Assembly: GCA_032718475.1 (NCBI GenBank)
Contig: JAUCBJ010000638.1
Location: 1 to 53,224 of the forward strand
DNA from: Nemertoderma westbladi
Taxonomy: Eukaryota > Xenacoelomorpha > Nemertodermatida > Nemertodermatidae
DNA: 53,224 nucleotides
Direction: 5' to 3'
In this document: in pieces, positions 11,701-22,090 of the stretch
Layout: every line of letters begins with the position of its first letter
Numbering within the stretch: the first letter of the stretch is position 1
The notes under the pieces: generated by a model
Databases searched by the model: none
What the model saw: the letters and a program-made list of their open reading frames with translations, nothing else
Told to the model about the DNA's origin: nothing
Translations under genes and position numbers: made by a program

Positions 11701-11929
11701 CGAACGAGACAAACAGAGTCAGGTAAGTGAGCCCGAACTACATGTCCAATTCAGTGATGTAAATGACACTGATCAGGAGTCTGAGATGGAAGGATTCTAT
11801 ACTGACGAATTCTCCGACGCCAACGAATCCTGTTACCTAATCAATACCGCGGTGTATCGAGCACTTACTTATGAAAAGGACACCGAAAATGAGTTCCCCC
11901 CAACTACCTTTGACAGACAACCAAACTAG
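8783..11929 (+). CDS. gag: Bel/Pao Gag polyprotein with DUF1759 and zinc knuckles
   Basis: 1048 residues in one intact frame. Gag forms the cytoplasmic retrotransposon particle and binds the element RNA. The N-terminal ~210 residues are charged and low-complexity. Residues of roughly 225-295 are an alanine/glutamate/lysine-rich helical, coiled-coil-like stretch built from degenerate GCGGCAGCGG-type codon repeats. A DUF1759 capsid-like domain follows at about 627-760, starting near KFNGDEMKWLPF. Then come zinc-binding motifs: CALC...H near 906, a canonical CX2CX4HX4C (CYNCLRPGHQRRTC) near 939, and CAKCDAKHH near 958. The frame ends before any retropepsin active site. The nearby pol fragment is in another frame. 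Intactness together with near-identical LTRs suggests the protein is still, or was lately, functional. Confidence 0.9.
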   Translation: MADTRQTLSDSLLETTACFSDQSVENPRPRSETPHTVRRETPAVVVTEPGLVEKISQFAKLVKRRWSAIGTRAQVKRDQEEAIKQQQPPSQEPSSQRPDSSSSSDTVERTPERGAKMADTVYDERPTYEESTDATSSQVESEVESEVESELTAAEKPRTRDAIDISLSDYQRFIGDEELRRRLSGLRPNSEGTKLVLDAIDAEMLAANQAKFDEKLRLARVQEEQVKKKRIEDRKAVAAAKAAAAVEAAKAVASAKAAEAVAEAKAAAAVEAAKAAAAMALADAEQRASEETTQLELENLQETQDCINKQLTASQMQMRSRSTPKRQGYTSSEEGETTDPEGGGNRSRLSRRRKTSHRHKLPDLPPAVRRQLASTDLGSTEPTEQIIQVKGLPTIVDEPEIIGPVVPKATPVLETPVLPELNSKFPLHSTTLPVPGRTVHENIPVLEAEREIKDLSPIVPRQPATMLATPASAVEWVEEGRRGMNLLLGQMQETVYQLKGTVREGRAELQEVQQSIALERDKLVNIQKGIPIPPVTLCQPVRSEVLHAQGVEPTRIYTASEVETPIANPVKGDYRPVVNDIPYRPDNDPRNLYTDNSILNNTMAQESFTRQMARTEARQAVKVGEIVKFNGDEMKWLPFNEYYKDSIQNSVLSNGEKLRFLIKCLEGPPKLMALKLIGHPEGLRQVWDTLNIRYGNKDNIAKYLYAKLVAPRNFLSSGIIEFSDEIQEICRQLDWLGKSHEYQSSMVIGAVVSTLPKGGVCTRWDKKVLYMNEQQRRSPTMADLMSFLDSEVKLQLIKQSREKTSENKVSEKPVSRRRIIPVYYTDDGESQASQEEDSGKDTAKSYYDNKTYKDVSKYKSRTSDRREQVTTTPPTSPKRIYGRKPEERTRVHNVTQGKVSNIKPKCALCDGPHRLSACAEFLKKSLVDRRTVLWNKRLCYNCLRPGHQRRTCYSDIKCAKCDAKHHILLHSEFERDKQSQVSEPELHVQFSDVNDTDQESEMEGFYTDEFSDANESCYLINTAVYRALTYEKDTENEFPPTTFDRQPN

Positions 11930-11970
11930 CCGAAGATATCTTTGCTGGACAACCCAAATTCCGGACTAAA

Positions 11971-12795
11971 TTGAATATGTCAGGAATTATGCAGGTTTGG
12001 AAATCTACCCTAACGGCAGACTACTATGTAGGTGTGTTGTCCACCCCCCAGGATAAATTAGGAGCACAAGGTATAAGGTCGGTAAAAATGGTGGCTATAA
12101 AGAACTTCGCTACTACCCAAGCAGACCTTTATAATTGGGACGAGGATGAGAGCATCCAACATCTTAAGATACCTCGATTCCAGACAGATTATCCTGGAGT
12201 GCAAATACTCATCGGCCAAAACGCGCATGAGGCGCTCGAGACATTGGAGAAACGGCCTGCTCAACCGCAGCCACTACAAACCTATGCGGTAAGAACTAGA
12301 GTAGGTTGGTACTTCACTGGCCCTTCCCGTAGAACTCTCAAAGAGAGATTACCTCAACAACAGGTATACCAAGTAAAGGAATGGGAAGTGGAGAGCAGTG
12401 ATGTGGACGATCCAACTGAGGGAACACCATACTCCTCAGATAATGACGATATTAACTCCAATGTAGATCAATGGAGACATTGCCTTGGGACGATTAATCC
12501 AGCCGACATCGCTTCCAGAGGAGCAACTCCTCAAGAACTAATAGATACTCCAGGCTGGTTAGGTGGATCCGACTTCTTAAGTAAAGAAGAAGAAGAATGG
12601 CCTCCTCATCTTACCACGGCGGAGGTTAGACAGGCCAAGGGAGCGGAGAAAGTAACACAACAACTCAATCGCCCAGCTAGTCGTTTATGTTTACTGGAAA
12701 GAGACCGAAAACTGTCCGGAAACTATGGAAGACAAGATACTCTTCCTACGACTACTTACCTAATCCGACAAATATCTAGGGACTCCATAACGTGA
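11971..12795 (+). pseudogene. pol: Collapsed Bel/Pao pol remnant (protease C-part joined to pre-integrase linker)
   Basis: The first part matches the end of the Bel/Pao protease region: GVQILIGQNAHEAL then TRVGWYFTGPS (near 12190-12330). The next part, from WRHCLGTINPADIASRG near 12475, is the segment that in complete elements lies between RNase H and integrase. The RT and RNase H catalytic region that should separate them, about 2 kb, is missing, and the integrase that should follow is also absent. The protease DSG active site is not present upstream either. The frame as listed opens at a TTG; the first ATG is at 11977. This is deletion debris, not a working enzyme, although its frame remains open. 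Confidence 0.85.
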
Positions 12796-14423
12796 TAGCA
12801 TGTGGAGTGGGCGTGTGACTATATCATTTTATATTTGTTTTTATTTTATATTTATGTATGTATTATTATGTAATTTTATTATAATCGTTTTCTTTAATTT
12901 TATTTAGTAGAATGTTATTTTAGTGATTATTTAGTAGATTAGTGCAATATATTAGTGTTTATTACGTACGTAATTACTTATAATATATATTTAGTGCGAC
13001 GGCGAGAAATAATTATTTTTTCTCTTTCCTTACTGTCCGTATCATATTATAAATACGTGACTACAGTAAGATGAAATGTCAGTACTTATTAAAGTACAAT
13101 AAAGCTCCTACTATACTTAAGTATTATTGGTAGGCAGAGTATTAGGAATGCAAAGTTCAGATCCTCGTGTCTCGGCTAAACCAAGCTCTGGGTAGACCTT
13201 GGAAACGACTTGCCTCTTCACACTGACATTGCTTCGTGCGATATTGCTCTCATACCATATATAATAATACATATAGTAGCGTGATCTCCCTCTAACAGTA
13301 GCGTAAAACGCAAATAAATCTGTTAAACCTTTTGACCATCTGTAATTCTAGTCGATTAAGATATCGCGGCACCCACCGATATACTTGAAAGACAAATTAT
13401 AGAATCAGTGGTTAACGTCCCCAGACAAGTTCTGGAATAAATCGGTGCCCATCTTAAATATTAATTTAATATTTATTAAAATCTGTAAAATTCAGATCCT
13501 TTAAAATCTCTAGTCAATTAAGATATCGCAGCACTTACCGATGCTCTTAAAAGACAATTTTATAGAATTAAGGATCCTAGGTCCCCAGACAGGCTCTGGA
13601 ATAAAATTGTGTCAATTTTACCATCAAATAATAAAATTCACGGGAATAAATTTAAATTCATATCTTAAATGAATTTCATAAATTGTCATTTTGTGCAATT
13701 TATAACATTCCCAAAATTCCATTAATTAATAGATCATGGGAGCGGAGATTCATCATATTGAGTGTATTAGAGTGCGAGAATCTCCAACATATAGTCAATA
13801 GCCGATAAAATTAATAAAATCATGCATAAAGAGGATATTGACAGTTAAAGAATTACTATTAAATAGCATCCCAGATCTGTATGCATGAGAATTACCCTAA
13901 TTCTACCGCTAGCTTTCCATAATGTCACCATAGCAACACCCACGCTAGAATTAGAAGCAAGTTAAAAGAACAACAGAAAGCTTGTCCCATTGCATAGCAT
14001 AGAGAATACATAGCACACTGTTAGTATCCAAGGATACACAGTAATAACGTGACATTCTGGAAGGCACTGACTAACGGACAAATGGCCTGTATGTGTACAA
14101 TTGGTGACAGTTGTGTGGAATTTGTGCGTTTGTAGGTGAATGTTACTGCTAAGGTATGTTTACAGTAGCTAGTCGCAATTGTGAAAGTAGCCCAACTCTC
14201 CTATAGAAAGAACCTAAAGTGGATTCAAGCCTTTGGGACGGACAGTGGAGTGACTTGTGCCGGTTATCGTTGTCGTGCTGTTGCTACATGTTGGCGAAAA
14301 CACCGCGACGACGGTACATCGGCGCTGAGAATCCCACTGTCCGGGGGCAAAGAGAGGTAGGCAGCGACGTCCGCTCGCCTAAACATAAACTCATTTCGAT
14401 ATTAATAAACTCAGATAGCAGAT
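12796..14423 (+). other. Non-coding internal region of the Bel/Pao element
   Basis: AT-rich with no credible frame. Two diverged copies of a ~100-bp block occur at about 13350-13450 and 13513-13615; each has a GATATCGC word, a CCCCAGACA word and TCTGGAATAAA. A possible splice acceptor (GTATGTTTACAG near 14155-14166) precedes the extra open frame. Confidence 0.6.
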
Positions 14424-15080
14424 ATGACGGAGTTGATAGAAGATGATCTTGGTATCAGGGAGCGATATACTCTACCTTTACAAGCATTTGTGGATAGCTT
14501 GATACGCGGTGAAACCGATCCAACCATTACGGAGGACGATGGTCGTTATATCGAACCGCCGATGTCCCAAGAGCAACTTACGCGTGAATTGGACTATCGA
14601 AAATTCACCGCTCGCTATACGCATCGTAATAGTACGTATATGGACTTCCTAACTACCGGCCATCCTATCGATTTACATGATACGGACGATGTAGACACCG
14701 AAAGGGAAATGGTTCTATTTAAATATCATACCCAGCGGAGTCGTAACGATAAACCGAGAATAGATCACGAAAATTCTATTCGTAACAGACTGGGAAGACG
14801 AACCAATATGCCTAGAATCTGAGGAGATTCAGCCTATCGCGCCCGGAACAGCGACAACGATTACATCCTAGAATGGTATCAAGGTCCACAGTGTCTCACT
14901 GCGTACAATTATCGCCATGCCAACTATGTTTCTCGGCAACGTTGTCGGTTATGCGCATCGAGAGACCATGTTACGCCCATGGACACAAACGTCCGCTGTT
15001 CCTATTTCCACGAACAACCGGCGATGGAAATTTATTGTGCGTATTGCAGACTCAATAACTTGCACATTTTTTGCAGTTTA
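14424..15080 (+). pseudogene. Extra frame of the Bel/Pao element, 5' part, interrupted by one TGA
   Basis: A clean ATG follows an in-frame TAA 18 bases upstream. The frame runs 132 codons to a TGA at 14820-14822 and stays open in the same phase for a further 86 codons to a TGA at 15081. The stretch after the first stop is dense in cysteine and histidine with CxxC-type pairs, suggesting a metal-binding fold, so this stop looks like a recent lesion. The part before it is acidic and tyrosine-rich. I recognise no family. The position between pol and the 3' LTR is where envelope-like or accessory genes sit in other elements, but no membrane segment or signal peptide is visible, so an envelope role is not supported. 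Confidence 0.5.
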
Positions 15081-15200
15081 TGACTATTTGAGTCAGTTTT
15101 AAGTTTAGTCAATTTATGACTCAATGGCAACATTGTCAACTAAAGGGACGCGCCAGTTTCGATTGCCCTTTTTAATCACGATTTGGAAAGCGTAGATGAA

Positions 15201-15899
15201 ATGATCACACTACGTTACATCAGAGCTTGGGAAGCAAACGCTGATTTACATTGTGATTCGCGCCATCGTTATTATCCTGGACGCGCTTACGAAGGAATTT
15301 ATGCGTTCCATCCTTATCTATTCGCTTCTGTCGAACAGAAATCACGCATATCGAGTTACGAACTACTGAAGCGCGTCGGAGAATGTATTTCAACCAAGTT
15401 CGTACGCAAATTTCTCAGGAGTGTTAATCCTAGCGACCTTCATTCCTATAACTTAATCAATTATATCCGTCAGGATCCGGACTATGGAGACTTATTTGTT
15501 AACTCACACCCCGAGTTACAGGAAGTGTATCGACGACCTTATGAATACCGAGCCCGCGAACGCGAGTTGGAAAGAACCATTAAACCCAGGAGGTTTCTGA
15601 CTGCCTATGGTCCACCCACGGCTCTCGTTCAGACCACTCGTAAAGGACCCGTCAGAGCGGCTGTCCTAAAACGCGCTCTCAAGGCCGTTAAACCCCTCTC
15701 CCCCGACGTTGATGTCAATCAACCCGGCACTTCGACTGGCGGATACACCGACCATAATCCTACACCCTCTGATGCAATCATATTGCACCCTTCACCCAGG
15801 AGTTATAGCCCTCCTTGTAAAGTGGCTCGCCCCAAAGAGAAAAAGACTCTGGTCAGCTTTAAAAAACTGCGTAAACGCCGTCCGCGCAAGAAAGACTAA
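15201..15899 (+). CDS. Extra frame of the Bel/Pao element, 3' part; basic C-terminus
   Basis: About 232 codons from the first ATG at 15201; the open frame itself begins at a TTG at 15183. It is in the same phase as the 14424 frame but separated by stops at 15081, 15117 and 15141 in a ~60-bp AT-rich patch that could be damage or a small intron. The N-terminal half is rich in tyrosine and arginine; the last 80 residues are proline- and serine-rich and end in a strongly basic cluster (KKLRKRRPRKKD) resembling a nuclear-localisation or nucleic-acid-binding tail. No transmembrane segment is seen. Function unknown. Confidence 0.5.
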   Translation: MITLRYIRAWEANADLHCDSRHRYYPGRAYEGIYAFHPYLFASVEQKSRISSYELLKRVGECISTKFVRKFLRSVNPSDLHSYNLINYIRQDPDYGDLFVNSHPELQEVYRRPYEYRARERELERTIKPRRFLTAYGPPTALVQTTRKGPVRAAVLKRALKAVKPLSPDVDVNQPGTSTGGYTDHNPTPSDAIILHPSPRSYSPPCKVARPKEKKTLVSFKKLRKRRPRKKD

Positions 15900-15970
15900 C
15901 TGTTTAGAGTATTTACGTATATTAGAAACTGTGATTTTTGTATATTTTATAGACTCAAATCCCATTTTCT

Positions 15971-15978
15971 GGGAGCGG
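15971..15978 (+). other. Polypurine tract of the Bel/Pao element
   Basis: GGGAGCGG abuts the TG of the 3' LTR, the expected place for the plus-strand primer of reverse transcription. One pyrimidine interrupts it. Confidence 0.6.
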
Positions 15979-17233
15979 TGTAAAAGCTTCTGTGGGATAT
16001 AACTGGCCCTTTTGCTTCGCAATCCAGTTTCCCCCCAGGCGCTGGAATACTCTAAAAGGCTCTCTAACTATATATATATTCCCCTCGCCCGCAAGGTACC
16101 GTTATAGGTGTTTTAACGGACATAAAAGTCATTCTTCTATATACGTGTTTTGGCGGACATGGTAAGGCAAAAAACCCGCAATGCACCAAATACCTTTACA
16201 CAGCTTAGCCTTGATAATTCAGATTACGACATCTAACAGCTGGTTGCTGACATGGAAACGGCCATTGGACACACGGTTCTTTGTTTAGCTTAAGCCAATC
16301 AGAGCGATTTTTTCTGTAGATGTGGAGATATTCGGCCGATCATACTAGGAGTGTTCAGTCTTACTGTTTTTTGTGATACTGTTGTGTTGTTGCTATCTAG
16401 GCCAGGAACACCGGCTCTAGAGTCAATTCGTTTTCATACTTTAGAAGAAACATTAGTAGGCTTAAATTATAGAGCGTATAACTGTTATCAGTGCATAACA
16501 ATCAACTTATCTCAATTCAGTCTTACATTATCGGTTCAACATACATTATTATACTGCTGTTTACTGTTGTGTTTTGGTTGAATATTATTTGGAGAACATA
16601 TATAAAGAACCCAAATTTCCCAATTTTCTTGATACACTACAGGTTAGAGAGACGGGTTATATATAGCGATTGCGACTTATATTATTGTGGTTTGTAGTGA
16701 ATTTAATGCTATTTGATAAGCACTACATGAGTCCGTTGCTGTTCTCTTTATATATGATAAAATTCATTGACGGTCGGCAAATTAGTGAGCAGTATTGTGT
16801 GTTACCGGTAGTGTGCATGATTGTGGCTGATAACTAAGCATTTCCTAAAGAATGCGCCTCATACGTGAATCATAAGCCTTACCGACTTACCGTTGTGATT
16901 AGTACAAGTCATATCTCTGTTTACCTAGATAGAGCGCCACGTCCTAAAGGAACTGTTAATATTTCCCGAAAGTGAATAATATTAGTCAGAAATTATTTAT
17001 TAACGATCAATCGAATAATACAGTAAGCTTACACTGCAATAATAATCTAAGCCCTCAGAATCCAGTCTCCCGGGTATATCCAGCGGGTGAATGGACGCGC
17101 ACTAGGCTGGCTTCTGCTAATGTTGTGTTTATTGGTATTAAATATTTGTCAACTTCTAAAGTCTATTTATAAACCAAAAGACATATAAATTTTGGCAGGT
17201 TAAACTGCTAAAGGTCTTCAAAAGCGCGTACAA
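15979..17233 (+). repeat. 3' LTR of the Bel/Pao element
   Basis: It differs from the 5' copy by four substitutions that I can see (T/C near 16226, C/A near 16318, C/G near 16380, T/C near 17154) and one extra A near the end. The target duplication AACTC follows at 17234-17238. Confidence 0.93.
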
Positions 17234-17485
17234 ACTCCGCCATCTTTTATCTTAACATATAAAATTAAAATTACGAATTTTAAGGGTCGAAAAATATCGC
17301 GTTATTTTGGCCCTTTTTTTAAATTTTTTTGGGGCCAAAAATAACCCCTTCTCAAAAGATTAAGAAAAAAATTACGGCAAAGAATATACCAATTTTATTA
17401 AATTTGGACCACCAGAACCGAAGTTAGAGCGATTTTAGTGAAAAAATAAAAATAATTTTTTTTGAAAAAAAATTAAGAATGGTCA

Positions 17486-17558
17486 GGTCAATATTGGATT
17501 TCGAACCCGCGAACTTAGGTTTCATTAACGTGATTGATAACCACTAGACTATGTGACC
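17486..17558 (-). other. Degenerate tRNA-like sequence in repeat copy 1
   Basis: On the minus strand 73 bases begin GGTCACA and end ATTGACC, with an A-box-like TAGTCTAGTGGTTATC and a B-box GGTTCGAAATCC. Five of seven acceptor positions can pair, but the T and anticodon stems are poor. It looks like the tRNA-derived head of a SINE or a tRNA pseudogene, not a functional tRNA. Confidence 0.4.
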
Positions 17559-18404
17559 AAGAGGATTTGAAATTTTCGAGTGACTATTTTTAAACATAAA
17601 TAACTTCGGTTCTACAGGGCCGTTTAATCTGAAACTTTTTTCGTTGGAAAGAGGATAGATTGTAGTGTGTGAAATAGGATAAAACTTGGGAAAAGACGCA
17701 TGTGCACTTAGTCCAAAATGCACTTAAATAGTGAACATTTTTTCGATATTTCAAACACTATTATTTCCAGTTCTATTCATCGTAGAATGTTATTTTTTGG
17801 ATTAAAATGTAATTTGGAATGATTTAACTATAATCGTAACATTTGTTTAACTTTTTATGTCTATAAAGTGACTTAAAATGTCCATGAATATGGTCCAAAA
17901 TCGCAAATCCAGATTTATTAAATTGGATTTTTGACACTTTTAGCGACTGACACTTGATCATACACCATCGTAGATCGGTAGAGGATAAACATAAGTTTGT
18001 TAAATAAGAGCCACCATTACGATCTGCTAAAGTGCATTTGTACAAATAAGTGTGCAAAAGTGCAAATTTTTTAATAAGGTCAAATTATATAGTATCGGGT
18101 TATTTTCTTTGCAGATACTTTATTTTCATATTAATATATTGTTTGGACCATACTGAGCGCATTAGGGATAAGTGTACAAATAAACGGCCCTTATGAGTCT
18201 TCGATTGGGTAAATTAATAAAACATAAGGTTGTAATATTCTAAAAAACCAGTGTGATATTAAATGCACTTTAAATAATAAATAGAAATCAAATAACAATT
18301 GGACCACACAATTAAAAACTCACACAATTTTGTACTTATTATATCGCTTCAAATTAATTCAACAGTGGATATTTGTGGGAAGGGGGAAGTTACAGTGTGC
18401 ATTC

Positions 18405-18453
18405 GGGGGAAGTTTGGTGAACTGCATTTATGCAGTGAATCCAAACTTCCCCC
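18405..18453. repeat. Hairpin, 13-bp outer stem with nested inner stem
   Basis: GGGGGAAGTTTGG pairs perfectly with CCAAACTTCCCCC, and the loop holds a second stem ACTGCAT/ATGCAGT. The same structure is conserved in the second unit at 21431-21479. Confidence 0.85.
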
Positions 18454-20504
18454 TTTGATATATCATATACTTAATACATGCTAGGGTGACGGGGAAATAT
18501 TTGTTACTGTCACACTTTGCTTCCATTTATCCTATCCTTTATTATTACCCCAGTCAGATAAGAGATAATAAATCAGTAAAAACTAAACTAAACTGTCTTT
18601 CATGCAAACAAATTTCTAACTAAAGACGGGTGAATGACCATGACCATGGAAATAATATTAAATATAATTGTATATCAACTATTTGGGGAGGCTTCCAAGT
18701 TAAACCCGAAAACAATTATTTTGTTACATATATAGTAAATAACGTTGTATGTTCTTCTTCCTCTCATAATAAAATATAAATGAAATATCTCAGATAGCTA
18801 TGCCCTGTAACATTTCACAACCAAAATATTTAAGTGTGAAAAGTGTAGGCCTACCACACTCCGCCCAAACAACCGCAAACGCATAGCCAACAAATTTAAC
18901 AAAAGGTTACATACATGTTGGGTTCATGACGAGATGAGTGAAAATTGATCGCGTAATATAAAGTAAAAAATTAAGAGACGGGCTGGCTCTCCTCCACTTT
19001 CTTACCCAATGGATATGTTGTTGTAATAATCTAATATTGGGGCGGCTTTCTCTCGGTGGGATAAATATTTCTCCATTTGACGCAACACCGCCGCGGCCGC
19101 TATGAGGGAGGTGAATACCGCGGCCGCTCCTAAAGCCGCAGGCCATCGCTAACTATATAGGTTAACTTGGGATTCTGGGGGACTTTTCGATGAAGGAACT
19201 GACCAAATTTTTTTATTTTCTCACCAGGGGAGCGGCTCGGAATTCTAAGATATTAGCAACTCTAACATTATTAAATCTAACCCTTCGACGGACACGGCGG
19301 ACAAAAAACCGTCATTTTTTCTACAATTTTAAAATTTTTTTGAAAGGCGCTCTACAGTGGCTCGAAAAAACCCTAGGTTATTGCTTAGCCGACGCCGGGA
19401 TACGATAGAAGGGATTAATTAGTGAATTCGTTTTTTTTTTCAAAAAAGATTACCACGCCTTTTTTCCGAAAATGTCCGTCAAAGTTGAAAAAACGGACAA
19501 AATGACTTTGCGGGATCCGCTATAACTCGGCTAATATTAATTGTACGGGGACGAAAGTAACGCGGTTGGAAAGGGGAAGAGTGGTACTACCTTCGTATCG
19601 AATGGGGGTAAGATATTTATTAAAATTTGGGGTGGAAAAAGGGGCTGTAAATTTGTACGTTTTTGTCCGTCTTTTTTGGAAAACTTATTTCCGAAATGTT
19701 TAATTCGACAACGCGGGTTGGAATCCACTAATTCTTTTATGAAACTCGTAGAAGACCATTGGGGCTACGTTCCTATCGAATGGGGGTACAAAAAATATGT
19801 CGGCAATAGGGGCCAAAAAGGGCCAGAATTTGTAAAGTAGTTTTTATCGAATGATTTTTTATTTTTAACTTTAGTTGGTTAAGGTACATTCTATACAGTC
19901 AATATCCATACGGGGAATTCAAATATGCTATCGGTTTTGCTCCAAGGATGATATTAAAAAAATGAGGGCCAAAATTATAATTTCGCGCTTCAAACTTGCT
20001 TCGCGGGAAATCGTCTAGCTCGAAAACTACTTAACTTACGGGAGATTTGTTTACACAGACTTATAGTGCGTTAAATTATCTATCCAACAGCGTTAATCAC
20101 AGCGCCGGAGGTATTATAAAACTGGAGCGGCAGGCGATCGTGTGAAATATAATATTTATAAAAAGGGACGAAAATTTTTTTTTTTAACAAATCACTATTC
20201 CATTATAATTTAGCGTATTGCGCCAAAAGTACCTGTAAAAAGTATCAAATTAACTCCGCTATCTTTTATCTTAACATATATAATTAAAATTCTGAATTTT
20301 AAGGGTCGAAAAATATCGCGTTATTTTGGCCCTTTTTTTAATTTTTTTGGGGCCAAAAATAACCCCTTCTCAAAAGATTAAGAAAAAAAATTACGGCAAA
20401 GAATATACCAATTTTATTGAATTTGGACCACCAGAACCGAAGTTAGAGCGATTTTAGTGAAAAAATAAAAATAATTCTTTTTGCAAAAAAATTAAGAATG
20501 GTCA

Positions 20505-20577
20505 GGTCAATATTGGATTTCGAACCCGCGAACTTAGGTTTCATTAACGTGATTGATAACCACTAGACTATGTGACC
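20505..20577 (-). other. Degenerate tRNA-like sequence in repeat copy 2
   Basis: Same 73-base stretch as at 17486-17558, with the same B-box and acceptor ends. Confidence 0.4.
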
Positions 20578-21430
20578 AAGAGAATTTGAAATTTTCGAGT
20601 GACTATTTTTAAACATAAATAACTTCGGTTCTACAGGGCCGTTTAATCTGAAACTTTTTTCATTGGATATAGGATAGATTGTAGTGTGTGAAATAGGATG
20701 AAACTTGTGAAAAGACTTATGTGCACTTAGTGCAAAATGCACTTAAATAGTGTACATTTTTTTCGATATTTCAAACACTATTATTTCCAGTTCTATTCAT
20801 CGTAGAATGTTATTTTTTGGATTAAAATGTAGTTTGGAATGATTTCTAACTATAATCGTAACATTTGTTTAACTTTTTATGTCTATAAAGTGACTTAAAA
20901 TGTCCATGAATATGGTCCAAAATCGCAAATCCAGATTTATTAAATTGGATTTTTGACACTTTTAGCGACTGACACATCATACACAATCGTAGATCGGTAG
21001 AGGATAAACATAAGTTTGTTAAATAAGAGCCACCATTACGATCTGCTAAAGTGCATTTGTACAAATAAGTGTGCAAAAGTGCAAATTTTTTAATAAGGTA
21101 AAATTATATAGTATTGGGTTCTTTTCTTTGCAGATACTTTATTTTCATATTAATATGTTGTTTGAACCTTACTGAGCGCATTAGGGGATATGCGTACAAA
21201 TAACCGGCCCTTATGAGGCTTCGATTGGGTAAATTAATAAAACATAAGGTTGTATAGTATAATATTCTAAAAACCAGTGTGATATTAAATGCACTTTAAA
21301 TAATAAATAGAAATCAAATAACAATTGGACCACACAATTAAAAACTCGCACAATTTTGTACTTATTATATAGCTTCAAATTAATTCAACAGTGGATATTT
21401 GGGGGAAGGGGGAAGTTACAGTCTGCATTC

Positions 21431-21479
21431 GGGGGAAGTTTGGTGAACTGCATTTATGCAGTGAATCCAAACTTCCCCC
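21431..21479. repeat. Hairpin, copy 2
   Basis: Identical in stem and nested inner stem to the hairpin at 18405-18453. Confidence 0.85.
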
Positions 21480-22090
21480 TTTGATATATCATATACTTAA
21501 GACATGCTAGGGTGACGGGGAAATATTTGTTTAGTTACTGTCACACTTTGCTTCCATTTATCCTATCCTTTATTATTACCCCAGTCAGATAAGAGATAAT
21601 AAATCAGTAAAAACTAAACTAAACTGTCTTTCATGCAAACAAATTTCTAACTAAAGACGGGTGAATGACCATGACCATGGAAATAATTTTAAATATAATT
21701 GTATATCAACTATTTGGGGAGGCTTCCAAGTTAAACCCGAAAACAATTATTTTGTTACATATAATATAGTAAATAACGTTGTATGTTCTTCTTCCTCTCA
21801 TAATAAAATATAAATGAAATATCTCAGATCGCTATGCCCTGTAACATTTCACAACCAAAATATTTAAGTGTGAAAAGTGTAGGCCTACCACACCCCCCGC
21901 CCAAACAGACGCAAACGTATAGCCAACAAATTTAACAAAAGGTTACATACATGTTGGGTTCATGACGAGATGAGTGAAAATTGATCGCGTAATATAAAGT
22001 AAAAAATTAAGAGACGGGCTGGCTCTCCTCCACTTTCTTACCCAATGGAAATGTTGTTGTAATAATCTAATATTGGGGCGGCTTTCTCTC

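Larger units (their letters stand above)
5355..17233 (+). mobile_element. Bel/Pao LTR retrotransposon, non-autonomous, recent insertion
   Basis: LTRs of 1254 and 1255 bp begin TGTAAAAG and end CGTACA. The element is flanked by AACTC at 5350-5354 and 17234-17238, and the uninterrupted site survives in the second 3 kb unit near 20255. I count four substitutions and a one-base indel between the LTRs, so insertion was recent. Internal order: long leader, gag (8783-11929), a collapsed pol remnant (11971-12795), non-coding DNA, an extra broken frame (14424-15899), a short purine tract and the 3' LTR. RT, most of RNase H and integrase are absent. Gag has the DUF1759 type found in Bel/Pao elements. 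An element lacking RT must have been copied by enzymes supplied in trans. Confidence 0.93.
17239..19054 (+). repeat. Tandem ~3.03 kb unit, copy 1, right part
   Basis: It continues the unit broken at 5354 and matches 20260-22090 with scattered small differences. It includes a tRNA-like stretch and a strong hairpin (both listed) and ends CTTTCTCTC at the junction with copy 2. No gene is seen; open frames here recur in both copies and carry frameshifts between copies. Confidence 0.88.
19055..22090 (+). repeat. Tandem ~3.03 kb unit, copy 2, uninterrupted
   Basis: Second copy, abutting the first at 19054/19055. At about 20255 it carries the unfilled AACTC target of the Bel/Pao insertion. It holds the second tRNA-like stretch and hairpin. 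The frames at 19190-19408 and 19541-19840 have no recognisable protein and the latter is not preserved in copy 1. Confidence 0.9.

Noticed and set aside
14219-14446. 75-codon frame overlapping the start of the extra Bel/Pao frame
   Set aside because: A different phase, low complexity, and the frame at 14424 with its own upstream stop explains the region better.
14873-15102. Two 61-codon frames within the extra Bel/Pao region
   Set aside because: They are out of phase with the cysteine-rich frame that continues past the TGA at 14820 and look like its shadows.
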